From assembly GCA_016858145.1 (NCBI GenBank), contig JAEHOE010000027.1, positions 1-64,000 of the forward strand: 64,000 bases of DNA, written 5' to 3'. Within the stretch, counting starts at the first letter, position 1, and every line of letters starts with the position of its first letter. Shown here piece after piece: positions 44,800 through 58,000 of the stretch. The DNA is from Edaphochlamys debaryana (lineage: Eukaryota; Chlorophyta; Chlorophyceae; Chlamydomonadales). The notes beneath the pieces were generated by a model. That model was given only the letters and a program-made list of their open reading frames with translations. It did not search any database and was not told where the DNA came from. Both the position numbers and the translations under genes were made by a program.

Positions 44800-45182
44800 A
44801 ACGCAGGGTACGCACACCTGAGGTCGCAGGCAGGCTTTGGCGCGACAGCCGTTCTGCCTGTTGTACCGCATAGCGCATAACATCTTCCCCTCTTGGGGGC
44901 AGTCGGCAAGGAGTCAAGGTCGGCTGGCTGGTAGCGTAACATGGGCTGGCCTGGGCCTTGGCTCTTGGGGTGGGGGGCAGGCGGGTGCAGGTGCCGAGCA
45001 AGCAGGGAGGCACGCGCGGGCCTGCTCGGGTTCGTGCCGACCGTTAGCTCCCACCGGCCTCCTGCATCCACGCGACGCCAGCGGGTCTCCCCAGCACCTG
45101 TGTGTCACACTACTTGTGAGCCGCTTGTAAACACTGTCATAGAAGTTGCGGCCCTGCCCTGTCCTGCTCGCGTCAGCTCAGC
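44800..45182. promoter_or_regulatory. Divergent promoter region between glycosyltransferase-like gene 2 and thioesterase
   Basis: The start codons of the minus-strand glycosyltransferase-like gene (44799) and the plus-strand palmitoyl-protein thioesterase gene (45183) are only 383 bp apart. Both promoters and both 5' UTRs must fit here, so some shared regulation is likely. No TATA box or named motif was recognised. Confidence 0.5.
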
Positions 45183-48100
45183 ATGGCGAGCCCTGTCTCA
45201 AGCCTGTTTGGCCTTTCGCTAGCAATAGCTCTAATAGCTGTATTACATGGAGCAACAGGCTCGGTGCTGCGCCTTGGTGGCGCGGAGAAAGAGCTGGTGG
45301 ACCGCTTGCGCGCACGTTTTGACGCAGCGAACAGCACGTCTTTGCCAGTGGTGCTGTGGCACGGCATGGGTGCGCAGTGCTTGAGCTGTGGCACGCAAAA
45401 GCCTGGCTTTTAGTTAGTCCTTGTAGCGTGCCCAACAGTGTTCCAAGACGCATGGCACGCATTCCCCCCACTTGCTCGCAGGCGACACCTGCTGCGCGCC
45501 CTACAGCATCGGCGCGGTCGCGAAGCTCATCGAGTCCAAGCTCGGTCCGTCTGGGCTGGGAATATTGACGCACGAGCAGCCCAAGTGGCCCGAGAGCAGC
45601 CCAACTGCGCGAGACCCGACGTCGACCGCGACCAGTCGCCTCAAAACCCTACACACGCCTTTCCTGCCTTTTGCTCCACTCCACATCTCAACCCCTACCG
45701 TCCCCCGCCCTGCCCCAGGCGTGTTTGTGCACAGCGTCGCCACGGGCGACGGCGAGTGGGCCGACCAGTTCAGCGGCTTCTACGGAGACGTCAACGACCA
45801 GGTGGGTGGGGGGGCTGGGGTGGGGCCGTGTGGGGCGGCGATGCACTGGGGGCCCCCATGCCCTCCCGCCCGGACCCTTCCCTTTCTACTCCCTCTCGTC
45901 CTCCCCCTCTCCGCCTCCTCTCCTCCCCTCCCACCCCCGTACAGACGCTCTCCCGCTCAGCTTCAAACATCCCCTCCCACCCCCCCCAGGTCGCCCGGGT
46001 GTGCGCTCAGCTTCGCAACATCAGCCAGCTGGCGGGGGGATACAACGCAGTGGGCTTCTCGCAGGGGGGGCAGTTCCTGAGGGTGAGGCGGAGGCAGGGG
46101 GTGGGCGAGGGGAAGAGAGGGAGACAGGGTGGAGGGGGGGAGAAGCAGGGGGCAGCTCCGGAGGGTGCGTGCGGCGGAGGGGGGGAGTGGGGAGCAGAGG
46201 GAGAACGGGTGGAGAGGGGGAAAGCAGGGCGGGGAAGGGTGAGGGCCGTGGGGGTGGGGGACTCGCGGGTAACGGGAGCGGAAGGAGCGGGGCAGTGCCT
46301 GAGGTAAGGGGCCGCGATGGGACGGAGAAAGGTTGGAAGAGCGACGACCACACACGGCCGGGCAGGGGAAGGATCCCCTCCCCACGGACCCGGTCAGGCC
46401 CCGACCACTCCCCTTCTCCCCCGCCGCGCAGGCTGTCGTACAGCGCTGCCAGCACATCGGCCCTCCCTGCCGTACGCTCGTCACCATGGGGGCTCAGCAC
46501 CAGGGCGTCATGAATGTGCCGGGGTGCAGGTGGGCGGGCCGGGTGTGGGCGGAGAGGAAAGTAGGAGGACCGGCAGCATGGTAATAAATGGCGGGATGAG
46601 GGGTAAATTCCACTACTCCACTACTCTCGTCACGCCGGGGGGACGAGCAGCAGGGTGAATGGCACATGTGCTGGGCGTGGGACGGCGAGGGTGAAGGGTC
46701 CCATCCTGCCCCCCCCCGCCCCTCCTGTCCTGCCCATTCCACCCCCCACCCCCCCGGTCAGGACCCTCCCCCTCAACTCCTCCCACGGCATGTGCCACCT
46801 GATGCAATCCATGCTGGGGGCGGGCGCGTATCTGCCGTACGTACGGGATCACGTCGTACAGGCGCAGTACTTCAAGGTACGGCAGGCGGCACAACATGCG
46901 GTAACGGGCCCAATGAAGCGGTATCGACGGTAGCTTTCGCCTGCCGCCTTCACAGAAACACGTGGCACTCATGATCGTCATGAGGCATCGACCTCACTAT
47001 GCCTCACTCCTTCCCCCCCCCCCTTCTGTCTCCCCCCCCTGACAGGACCCGCTCCGTCTGTCTGAGTACGCGGCCTACAACCCCTTCCTCCCGGACGTCA
47101 ACAACGAGCGACCCGGGGGGGCGCCCGCGCGCAACCCACAGGTGGGCAGAGCCGGGGGAGTGACACATGCGCCGCAAGGAATGAGCCGCTTGCTCACAGG
47201 GGCTGATGCTAATCATACCTCTCCAACATCCTTGACTTCGTTCCTGCCCTTTTCTGCCCCCTCCTCCACCACTAGTATGCTGCCAACCTGGCCAACCTGC
47301 GGCGATTGGTGCTGGTGCGGTTCTCCGAGGACGAGACGGGTGGGTGGGGTGGGGTCTGGTGGGGATGCAATCGGACAAAGTACACAGGTGGGCTCGTGAG
47401 CGGTTTGTGTGCTTGGTGCTTGGTGCTTGGTGCTTGGTTCTCCGGTGTTTGCGTCATGGAGGGGGAGAGCCGAGGCCGTCAAGTGGGCAGGGTTATAAAG
47501 GAGATGAGGCTCAACGGGGCATACCTCGCATGGGTACACCTTCTTCGACGGCTCCTCGCGGGTGCCGACACGCGTGCCGCAATACACACGTGCCCTCTTT
47601 CCCGCCCCCCTCCCCCCCAGTGGTCCCCCGCGACTCGGCCTGGTTCTCCTTCTTCGACGGCGCCTCCCTGGTGCCGCTGCGGGAGCTGCCCCTGTACAAG
47701 GAGGACTGGCTGGGGCTGGCGCGGCTGGACCGTACCAAGCGCCTGGTGTTTGCGGAGGTGAGGGAGGGGGGGAGGAAAGAAGAGGAGGGAGGGAAGGAAG
47801 AGGAGGGAGGTAGACGGGGAGGTAGAGGGGGTAGGGAGAGGGGGTAGGGAGAGGGCGTAGGGAGAGGGTGTGGCAGGAGACAGGCCTGGGCCGACTCAAC
47901 CGCCGATGTTTGCCGAGGTGAGGGAACCGCATATACCTGTTGCGGCCCGGATTGTGGCGACGGGGCTGTCGTGGGGAGGGGGACGGTAGCAGGGCGGACA
48001 GCGCCACTCAGCTGGTGCTTGCTCAGGCAAGGGAGAGCAGAGGTAAGGGAGAGGGAGAGAGGCAGCTGGGGTGAGCCGTGGGGTGAGCCGTGAGTGCTCA

Positions 48101-48696
48101 GGGGTGGGAAGTAGGCGTGCAGTGCAGACGCGCAGCGCTCAGGGCCGAGGGAGCGACCTGATGAGGTCGCGTGCTCGTCTATGATCATCTCCGAACTGCA
48201 CTTTGTCCCTTCCCGTGCTCCTTATCCCCGCCCCTCTCCGACCTGCCATGCCCCATGCCCCCAGGCGCCCGGGGTGCACATGCAGTTCAGCCTTCAGTGG
48301 TTCGCGGTGGGTGGGGGGGCCGGGGGGAAGAAGCAGGGGCAGGGAAGGGGATGCGGGGGACCGAGGGGCGGGGTCTGGAGTGCTGCCGAGCAGGGGACCC
48401 GGGGCAAGGTGTAGGCTGGCATGGAGGTTGCAGGACGAGGAGGTTTCGCTCCGCGGACCCCGTCCGTCCCATGGCGCCAAGTCCCTTCAAGGTACAACAA
48501 GCCAACTTGCGCTTGGTGGAGGCATGATAGGCTTTGTTTGAGTAGACTACAGCGCTGAACCCCGGTCCCATGACCAACCCTAGTGCCCCCTCCCCTACCC
48601 GCTCCCCCCTCCCGTCAGGACAACGTCATCACACCCTACCTCACGCGCCCGCCCCCGAAGGATGACTACAGCGATGACGTCAGCGCGTCTTCCTAA
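45183..48696 (+). CDS. PPT1: Palmitoyl-protein thioesterase (PPT1-like)
   Basis: Eleven exons (45183-45369, 45482-45544, 45719-45801, 45990-46082, 46432-46529, 46762-46876, 47046-47141, 47276-47339, 47621-47757, 48265-48306, 48619-48696) give 351 residues, all junctions in phase. The enzyme removes palmitate from cysteine residues of proteins, in animals within lysosomes; a secretory/vacuolar site is likely here because the N-terminus is a hydrophobic signal peptide. Family hallmarks are VVLWHGMGD, the nucleophile Ser135 in GFSQGGQF, GAQHQGV, the DSAWF segment that carries the acidic region, RLGL-like WLGL, and the catalytic His317. Length is close to the roughly 306 residues of human PPT1, with a longer N-terminus and an acidic tail. 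Echoes of exon edges lie in the introns at 46288, 47539 and 47907. Confidence 0.95.
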
Positions 48697-49014
48697 ATGG
48701 CTTGTCGTGACTCACGGTTTTAGGATGCGATTGTTACAGCAGGAACCGCATCCAGAAGGGGAGGGGTTGAGCGAGAGCGCCACACAGATCTGGCGGGGCG
48801 CTGTGGAGTTATGGAGTGGGCGCCCTGGTGGGGACGGCGCTGGGTGCATGCATGCAGTGATCGAGCCATGGAATTGAGACGACAAGAGGGGGCGTGGGCG
48901 GTGCGTGGGCAAGCAAGGGTGAGGCACACACCGCATGCTGAGATGGAGCACGTACACGGGGAAGGGCTTGAGCGATAGATAGGCCTCAGCCCTCGCCTGA
49001 GAGAACGAGGCTCT

Positions 49015-49019
49015 TGTAA
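49015..49019 (+). terminator. TGTAA poly(A) signal of the thioesterase gene
   Basis: TGTAA lies 319 nt past the thioesterase stop codon on the same strand, a normal distance for a chlorophycean 3' UTR. Confidence 0.6.
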
Positions 49020-50554
49020 CATACCGATCGGGAAGTCCCGCACTCCCACTCCCTCTGGCCGACGGCCCATCATGGCCCCCGCCTCGACGTTGCCAGCAAG
49101 CGACGGGTGTCGCAATGGCCCCAGCTGTCTTCTTTAATGCGCTTTCAAGCGCACCCAGCCATGATCACTGATACCGGTAATACGAGTGGGCTGGGCATGG
49201 GATGTAAGACGGCCACCCCAGAGGTGCTGCCAGACCAACTCATCAGTGACCGGCATCAAAGCGTGACTAAGAACAGATTTACGAGCTCGGAAGTTGCTGC
49301 CAACAGTGCCAAACGCCGTAGTTGGGGGTGCTCATACACACGTCCTGACCGCATATCGTATCCCACCCACACGATCCTGGCGTTGCACCCGACTTGAAGC
49401 CACGACACCCGGCACACGGGCAAGCACAAGCACGGTGGTGGGTACTGTAGCATACCAGTAGTCGAGAGCTTTAGACATTGGTACAGAATCGCCCCTTTGG
49501 CAAGTGCACGAGGGCAGTGCTGCCAGACCAAGCAATGGGTAACCGGCATCAGTGTACGGTGCATGGTGTGATACTTCGCGCCCTGCCTGCATATGCTGCA
49601 TATTACCCGTCTCGAGCACTGCGAAGGCAATGATGACGCACAGCCACAGGCCACTGAAACGGGCCACCCCGCCCCCCCGGTCCTTGCCACTCAGCCGTAG
49701 GACGCTCACACCCGCAGCACCCAAACTAGTACCCAAGAGTGCCCAAGTACGCCTTCCTCTATTACCCTGAGAATCCAAGCCTCAAGCTTCAACACGAGAC
49801 CTGTCGATATCACACCACGCACAAGGGCAGCCCGCAGCCCTAGTACATCGACACATCGGTTCGCATACCCCACGAAGTGTGCGGGGTCAGAGTGCTGCCC
49901 CTGTCCTCCGCTGCCGTATCAGCCCCTGGGCCCAGACCAGGACCAGGGAGGACAAGGGCTGTCCGACAGGCAGCCTGTTCGAATAACACATCACACGCCC
50001 ATCCCCAGATGTACAGGCCACAGACGTGCACACGCCACCAGACATCTCAGCCTCAAAGCCCTGCGATCCACGTCAATCAACAGCGGTAAGCCTTTCGAAA
50101 CACACGTCGGCCACGTCACCCACATATGACTGTCCCCTGTTGCACCAAGTTCATGGCAAACGCAAGGAAGCCCCGGACAGGATACCGCAGCCCAAGGTGC
50201 GGGGGAGCGGGCCTGGCCCGTCACAGCAAGCTATTCACAACCCCTGCCGCGCGTCAATAATGCGTGCTAAAGCTCCCAGCCGGAACCGCAATCAAGCCCG
50301 CAACATCTCTGGCCCCGAGCGGCTCGCACCGGCCCTCTAAGCGGAAGAGTCGCCCGAAGTGGCAGCAGCCCAACCGGACCCGGCCCCAGGGCCAGCCGCC
50401 CTTAGCCCGAGCCTGCGGCTGCGCCTGCCGCGGGGAGTTAGGTGCCCCCGGCAACGTCCATCGCCTCAGCACACTGCCCCAGGAAGCCCAGCGGCGGCAC
50501 GGTGCCGAGGGCTGGGTGCGCGCGGGGGGCCACCTCAGCCCCCGGCGGCGGGCT
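49020..50554. other. Intergenic stretch without a recognisable gene
   Basis: Nothing protein-like with splice support was seen. Two diverged copies of a GTGCTGCCAGACCAA motif followed by ACCGGCATCA lie at about 49225 and 49520, which hints at an old local duplication. Confidence 0.45.
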
Positions 50555-51762
50555 CTAGCGAGGCAGCTTGGCTTTGGAGAGGATGAATTGGCAGCGGACG
50601 CTGGATGCGGGGGGCCGGTCGGGAGGGGGTGACATGACTGATGGCATGTGTCCTGGGCCCACGCCTAAGACTGGGTGCGTGCGGAGGCCCAGGGGCCCAG
50701 GGGGGTACGGGGGCTGCCGCAGGAACCCTAGGGAGCCCTCTTCTGCCGGTGCCAGCCGTGGGAGCGGCCCAGCCGGGCCCGGGCCCAGCCCGGGCCCCAG
50801 CAGCCCTGGCCCCGAGCCCCCGGCTGCGCCTGCCGCGGGGTATGAGTTGCCCCCGGCAGCGTACGCCGCCCCATCGTACGGCCCCAGGAACCTCGCCGGA
50901 GGCCCAGGGCCGGGGGCTCGGAGCGTGCAGGGGGCCGCCTCAGCCCCGAGCCGCGGGCTGCCCCGTGACTGCTGGGCGAGCCCCTCGCCCGCCGGTTCCC
51001 GCAGCGGGAGTGGCTCTCCCGGGATCAGCCCTGGAGCCAGCGGCCCGGGCCTCGAGCCCGCCGGTTCCCGCAGGGGGAGCGGCTGAGCGGGTGGCAGCGT
51101 GTAACGCTCGGCGCTGCCCTCGAGCGCCGTCTCGGCAAGAAGCCCCAGCGGTGTGTCGTGGGCGAGCGCCGGAGGCAGATCTGGATCTGGAGCCATTGCG
51201 TAGGCAGTGCCGATGTGGGTCGGATCCGATGTGCGGGCTGTGTAGGTAGGGTAGGTGAGATCCGGATCCATGGCGGCGGCAGCAGCGGGGTAGTCCGTAT
51301 CCACGGCGGAGGAGCTGTCGGTGTCGATGCCGTACCCATCCTCATCCTCCTCCGTCTCGGAATCCAGGAAGCGTCGCTGCCTGCCCTTGCGCGGCTTGCG
51401 CTTGCCCGCCAGCTCGTCCAGCTGGATCTGGATCTTTTTCTTCCGCGGCTTGACCCTCCACGTCCCGTCCTCGCGCAGCAGTGTGCGGATCCGGCACCCA
51501 ACCCTGCGAACGTGCCGGTAGCAAACCGTTGAAGCCCTCAGTCATGACAAGAACAGGGCGCGCCGCGACTGAAACGCGTTTGGCGAGCGGAGCTGTTTGT
51601 ACGGCACCCCGCGCGGCCCTGCACGTGACCTTGCATGACTCACACGTGCACGCGGATGCCAGTCTCTTCTGCAAACTCCGCAGCGGCCGCGGGGACTACG
51701 GTCCTGGCGTCTGCGTGCTCTGCCTTATGCTTTGCGTACAGCTCCCGGAGCCGGTTGTCCTC
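50555..51762 (-). CDS. 3' part of an unidentified gene, possibly TIMELESS-like C-terminus
   Basis: Two exons are supported by splice sites and matching phase: 51762-51644 and 51503-50555 (355 codons up to the stop). The first encodes a charged helical segment (NRLRELYAKHK, then AAAAEFAEETG); the second starts with GCRIRTLLRED followed by a strongly basic stretch, an acidic Asp/Glu stretch and a long Pro/Gly/Leu-rich disordered tail. The pattern of a helix, a second helix and a basic stretch is reminiscent of the C-terminal part of TIMELESS fork-protection proteins, but this is weak. The upstream exons, expected between 51800 and about 53000, could not be resolved. Confidence 0.5.
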
Positions 51763-53025
51763 CTGCCGGGGGGGGGGGATGAGAAACGGGGACGAGGTTA
51801 TGACGCCGCCGGGGGGGGGGAAGTAGGGACGAGAGTGTTGCACCCCACGCCACACAAGAGGCGGCTGCCCTCCTGTACGCGCAGGCAGTGGGGCAGTGGG
51901 GTGATCTCACAGAGGCCACCAGTGCCGTATTCCTCAGGTATCCCTGCACCCCAGCTTGCGGAAGGTGTGTGCGGTGGACGTCACCCTCGCCAGCGACAGC
52001 ACGTAGCCTGCCTCGCGCCCCTTGCCCCATGCCGAGTACACACGCGGCAGCGCCAGTGCCCAGCGCTCGCAGGGCCCCGTCCCCCGGGCCCCGACCAGCC
52101 CTTGAAGCCCCTGCTTATCAAGGAGCTCCCAGCCCTGCAAGATCCCGGCCCGCTGCGACCAGCCCTCACGGCCATGGCCCTCGACCCCCTCGACGGATGG
52201 CCCTGACGGCCTAATGGCCCTAACGGAGCGTGTTTCCCCGGGGGGGCAGATCCCCTGACTCCTTTGACCAGGCCCCCGGGAACCCTTCACGCTGCCGTAC
52301 TAGGGCAAGTACTGACCTCCACAGCCCACCACCGCCGTGGCTCCGTCGTGGGTGTGATACCCGTTTGAGAGTCCTTGCGTGCGCCCAACAATCTGCGCAG
52401 CTGTTGTGCGACCCTACAAAGCGGGTGGAGCAAGGGGCAAGGGGGGGCGTGGTGGGGCGGGCGGGGTTCGCGAGCACGACGAGTCCGGAGCCTCGTTCCA
52501 CATTACAGCACGCATAATTGCAAGCGGCAAGCTTACGAGTTTGTCCCTCTGTCACATTTGAGGATGCCGCGCTTGAATGCGAGTTTAGCCACTTTGGTAA
52601 GCATCAAGCCAGGTTGCTCGTCGTAGATAAGAAGCAGTGCTTCGGATTCCTGCAAGCAGTTGGTGCAAAGCGATAGCTATTGTGGCGCTGGCAGTAGCAC
52701 AGAGTTTGATTGACAGCTTACCGCAGCCGACCATTTCTGCTTCGGTGCCATTGTGATCGCAAGACCCCGCAAGATGCCTGATGTGGGTCCGCGTGAAGGC
52801 CAGGTTTTGCCTCATGTGCGCGAGGATGCTGACGGCATTGTTGACCAGTGCAAGTTTGCTATCAATATCGCATGGCCAAATGCGCTTCTGACTACAAGAG
52901 GTATTGGTATTGGTATGTTGGCAAGGTGGGTGCCACGCCGAAACCATGCCGCTGACCAGCGGTTGGTGCGGCGGCGGGGGAGGACGGGGGCGGGGGTGGT
53001 GGGCCCGAGGGTGCGGGGTAAGTGA

Positions 53026-53061
53026 CCGTTGTCGTGACCGTTGTCGTGACCGTTGTCGTGA
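53026..53061 (+). repeat. Tandem repeat of a 12-bp unit GACCGTTGTCGT
   Basis: Three direct copies of GACCGTTGTCGT stand in line, followed by a partial unit. Simple-sequence repeat with no evident role. Confidence 0.75.
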
Positions 53062-54662
53062 CCCTGGACGGTGAGGCGAGCGTATACACGGATGCTGCAG
53101 GAGTTTACACGGGTTTTATAGATCGTGCGCTGCCCCTGCGAACTCCATGCTCAGAAGCTCAAGGACATCACGCCCCGGTGTCGGCGACGAGGGGTAGGGG
53201 ATGGCCAGGAGCCCCGTATCATGGCGGCCGCATACAACGCACAGAGCACGCGGATGCCGGCTGCCTGTAACAAACTACTACTGGCTGCCTCCTGCCCGGC
53301 TGCCCCTAGATGCTCCGACGGGCCCTTGCCACTCCACCCACGTGACCCCCCCCCCCCAAAGCGAGAACGGACAGGTCGGGGCCCACGCTCTGCTGGTCTA
53401 AGCAATTGGTAAAAGCAATGGGTCAAAGCAGCGGAAAGCGACCGGGCCCTCATGTCTCCTCCAACCCCTTCCAATCAGCGTTGAGGCTCGAAGTCGAAAC
53501 TGACTATCGGCACGCCTCTTGAGCCCATGACCCTCGGTACCGGTAATTAACGCTGGGGCTAGCCCCTACGCCCGGTAGTCCGCACCTAAACGAACGGATA
53601 AAATGCATCACAACGTGCCTACCGGTATGCACCCAAGGTCTGCGAACAAGGAGCACCCTGATAAGACCTAGACACCTAAAGGTAGCCGAGATGACGCCAA
53701 CTGCACGCAGCGAAGCCAACTACGGTACACCCTGAAGCCAACACACAAATGTCGAGCAACCAGGCAAGAGGTGCACAGCCTCTCCTGGCGCCCGCAACCT
53801 TCCGAGCACCGCACAACACAACTCCCCTGCAGCAACCTCAATCCAGTAGTCTCTCGAACCTCTCCAACACACGAGCTTTCACTCCCGCTCTCGTCTTCCC
53901 AACTACGTCCACCCCCCTTTTGCCCAGACACCTCTACGCCCGTGGCCTCCCTTTCCACGGCCCGCGGCTGTACTGGCGCCCACGGCCCCCCCCCCAACCC
54001 CCCCCCCCCCGCCCCCTACACATGAAGGCCCCCCCTGCAAGCATACAGCCGGTAAGCCAGACCTTGCTATGCCTCCTGCCCTAGACTCGCCTTGTCTGTG
54101 GGATGCCTCTCAGCACCACAAAGACCAGGCGCCACTTATGTCCCCTCCGCTTACTGGTCAGGGGTACTGGCCCGCTTCCCCCTTTCCGCGGCACCCTTTC
54201 CTACCTTGCAGAGGCAAAGCCATACCTCTCAGCCCCAACCATCACGCCAACTCCCCACTGGATCCATTGGACCCACACACAGGACCCAAGCCCCTGCCGT
54301 ACCGGTTCCAAATCTAGATCCAGCCCCCAGGACCCCCCAGGACTCATCAGATCAAAAGACCAGAATATGGTTCGAAGCCAATTTATCAAAGCGGTTTGGG
54401 CAGTCGCCCCTGCGGCCTGTCGGGCCGCAAGTCGCAGCAATTTGGGATACCGGTCTCACGTTCCTTCGCTCACAGCGTCGGAGAATTAGCGTGTGTGATA
54501 CCGGTACCGAGCATCAGTTTCTTTTCGGCGATTCGGTGACTGCGCTTGCAGCTGTATCACCAGCACTCCGAGCCCCTCCGAGCCCAAGCACCAACCGCCA
54601 CCAACCGTCAGTTCAGCCGCCGCCCCGAGCCATGTCGGTTCTACTCCTCCCTCAAACACACC

Positions 54663-54667
54663 TTACA
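54663..54667 (-). terminator. TGTAA poly(A) signal of the CYP97 gene
   Basis: TGTAA on the minus strand about 340 nt past the CYP97 stop codon, a typical chlorophycean position. Confidence 0.5.
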
Positions 54668-55003
54668 CAAGAGACCACACACTACCCACTCGTATGCCCG
54701 ACAACTCAAATCGTTATGTATGTATGCGTGCGTACCGGTATCCCACCCTTGCTCACCCTGGAGGAAAGCAAGGGGATGCGCCGGGCAACCCTGGGGGTCC
54801 GGCCGTCCAGGTGCTGTAAGACCATCATCCGTCATCCCAGGCCGGGTTGCCAAAAGCGGGCGGGTCGTCCAGGAGCCTGGAGCCAGCGGCGGCGGTCCAC
54901 CGGCTGAGCCCTGGGGGTCTGAACGACCTGAACGACCACCATCCGTCACCCCAGTCCATGCCCACCAAGAGGCGGGTCCATGAGCCCAGGCGGGGCCAGT
55001 GGT

Positions 55004-58000
55004 TTAGGCGGAGTGAGCTGAACCCCCACCGGCAGCCGCCGCCGCCGCCGCCGCGTGTGGGCAGCCCGCCGCTGCCGCCGCCGCTGCCTGGGCTGCCGCC
55101 GCTGCGGCGGCGTGCGGGCAGCCCGCCGCCGCTGCGTCCGCCCCGGCCCCCGCCGCGGCTGCCTCTCGCGGCAGCGGCGGCGGCAGTCCCGAGGTGTCTC
55201 GCTCCGTCACCTTCATCCACAGACCTGCGCTGGTGTGGATGGTGGCGCCTGGGGTGCGGGGGGGTAGTTGGGGGTGCGGGGGTTACATGTCGTGTCTGCA
55301 TATGTTGTACGGCATGCCGTACGGAAGAGAGTCAGACCCGCGCTGGTGCGGTTAGTAGCGCCTGAGGTCCGGGGATGGGGGCCGCGGGGCCGTCAGCGGT
55401 GATCAAGCACCAACGGCGTATCCGGACCCTATCCAATCGAGCCCGACCCTGCACGCGCGCCTTCCCCGAGTCAGCTCATGCACCTCATGCACCCAGGCCC
55501 CACCCCACCCGTGGTGAGCCCCACGCCGGGCTTGGCCGCGACCGCTAAACCCGCAAACCGCAAAGACCGCGCCGAAACCGCCAAAACCGCAGAGCGCCTC
55601 CCGTAACCCACCCGTGGTGAGCCCCACGCCGGGCTTGGACGGGTCGGGTGCGAATTCGAACCGTCGCAGCAGCACCGCCAGTGCCACGGTGGACTCCGCC
55701 AGGGCGAACTGGTCCCCCACGCACTTGCGCCGACCGCCTGCGGTTGGAAAGGGGGGAGAAACAGGGGAGAGCAGATCATGAAAAGGGGGGAGAACAGGGG
55801 GGAAGAGGGGGGGAGAGGAGGGAGGGGGCATGGGCATGCATTCGAGCGTGGGTTGGGACGACGAGCACCTCAGTTGTGGTGAGCGACAGTCCAGACTGGT
55901 CTGGCATCCAGGCAACCGGCCTGTGATGACCTATCGTCACCTGAAGGTGACGGACGCTTCCGGTCCCTATCTGGGCCACATGTTTGCGCCTACCACGTGT
56001 GTCCATCTGCAACCGCGAACCACTAACCGCTAACCGTCAACCGCCACTTACCCCCGAAGGGAAGGTACCGGAAGTCGGTGGTGGCCTCGGAGGGGAAGGG
56101 ACCGTCCAGGGGGCCGAACCTGAGAGGAGGTGGGAGGAGGGCGGGGGAGGGCAGGGTGAGTACCTTGGGGAGGCGTGAGGTTGCACCTCTCCACTTCACA
56201 TCGCACCCTCCCTCTCCTGCGCTGTCGCGAACTGCCCATGCCCTTTCCCCCCCCTCGCTGGACGCTCCCCCGCTCAACTCTTTACGAAGAGCTGACCGTG
56301 CCCTGCTCTGGCAAATGCAGCCGCAGTACGGATCCACAACATATCCAGCAAACCCGCCCCTCACTGAATGCATTAGGCACTATCCGAGTCTTTTCGTTTT
56401 TTTCCTTTTCACAAAGCCCATTTGCGTGACACGTGCCGCCCCACCGGTCGGGATCGAACTCATCGGGTCGCTCCCAGAGCAGCGGGCTGCGGTGCAGGTT
56501 CCAAACGGAGATGAAGAGATCGGATCCAGCGGGGATCGTGTGGATCCCGCCCAGCTGGTCGGTCTGCGGATATCGAGGGGGGGACAGAAGAGGAGAGAGA
56601 GGGGTCGGGAGGAGGCAGTAGGTGACAGGTGGAGGTCAAGGGGGGCTGCCACCGCCCGCTGCCCGCGCTGGGCCCCCACGCCTTAGCCCGCAACCACCAA
56701 CCGCCAACCGCCACGTGGCGCCCCACCCACCTCGACGGCCCGGCGGATGAGCACGGGCGGCTGCGGGTAGAGGCGAAGGGCCTCGGCCACCACCCGCATG
56801 ACTAATCGCAGGCGGGGCACGTCCTCCAGGGAGGGCAGCCGGTCGCCGCACACCGAGTCGACCTGCCGGGTGGTTGGTCGGGCGGTTGGTTGGTCAATCG
56901 GTTAGTTAGTTGGTTGGCTTGTCGGTTGGTTGGCAAGGAAGGTAGTCAGTTGGCTGGATTTGGGATAGTCAGTTGGCTGGATTGGGACGACGACCGGGAC
57001 CTCACCCCTCAACTCGGCCCTCAGCCGCTCCAGCACCCCCGCTGAGCCCTCACCCCTAAACCCCCACGTTACGATGGGCCATTGCCGGGCGGATGTAGGC
57101 AGGGAGTGCCGCTGCTCACCCCCACCTGCTGCCCCCCCCCACCATAAATTCAAAAGCCTGCCCCCTCCCACCTCGGCCCTCAGCCGCTCCAGCACCCCCG
57201 CTGAGCCCGGCAGGCACAGGCAGTGCAGCGCCCACGTGAGCGCGGCGGCGGTGGTCTCGTGGCCCGCGATGAGGAGCGTGGACAGGTCGTTGCGGAGGGC
57301 CGCGGAGTCGAGGTCCTCGCCCGAGGAGAGCAGCGTGGCCAGCACGGAGGGGGAGGAGGTGGGGGTGGCGACGATGGGGCCCTCGACGGCGACCTGGGGG
57401 GGAAGACGGGGGGGGAGGGGGGAAGAGCGTTGGGGGGGGAGGGGGAGGGGGAGGGGGGGAAGAGCATTGGGGGGACGGGGGGGGGGGGGCGGGGGGGGGG
57501 GGGGGGGGGGGGGGGGTGGGGGGGGTGCGGGGGGGGGGGGGGTGGGGAGGGTGCGGGGGAAGAGGTTGGGGTGGCAGTGCTTGGCCCTGATGTGACCTAC
57601 CCTGGCCAAAATGCACACCTCATACTTGGAGACTTGCTAGCTCTTGCCAACCCCTCCCACCCACCCCCCACATCCCACCTCCCACCCCCTCCCACCCCCT
57701 CCCACCCACCTTCTTCCTGCACTCCTGGATGAGCCGGTCCAGCGTGTCGTTGACCACCCGCAGGGCCGCCTCCGAGGCCCGCAGGCGGGGCACCAGCAGG
57801 GAAGCTCCCGGCAGCTTCCAGTAGGGCAGGGGGGCGGTGGAGCGGGCCTCGGACTCCTTGAGGACGGCGTACACGGCCTGAGGAGGGGGGGAGGAGAGGG
57901 GGGGGAGAGGGAGAGGGGAGGGGGAGGGGGAGGGATAGGGGAAGAGAGGAGAGCATGCAGGGGGAAACGGGTGGTTCACAGCAGGTCCGGTCTCCCTCTC

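Larger units (their letters stand above)
51763..55003. other. Mostly non-coding stretch; upstream exons of the 50.6-kb gene may lie here
   Basis: Candidate minus-strand peptides occur around 51960-52200 and 52770-52870, but no chain of donors, acceptors and phases could be built. From 53.5 to 54.6 kb the sequence is C-rich and appears non-coding. Confidence 0.4.

Noticed and set aside
51934..52947. Additional upstream exons for the 50.6-kb gene
   Set aside because: Short peptides look plausible, but no donor/acceptor chain with matching phase was found, so they were not annotated.
55055..55267. Plus-strand Arg-rich open frames over the CYP97 last exon
   Set aside because: Antisense to the Ala-rich tail of CYP97; caused by GCC/GGC repeats.
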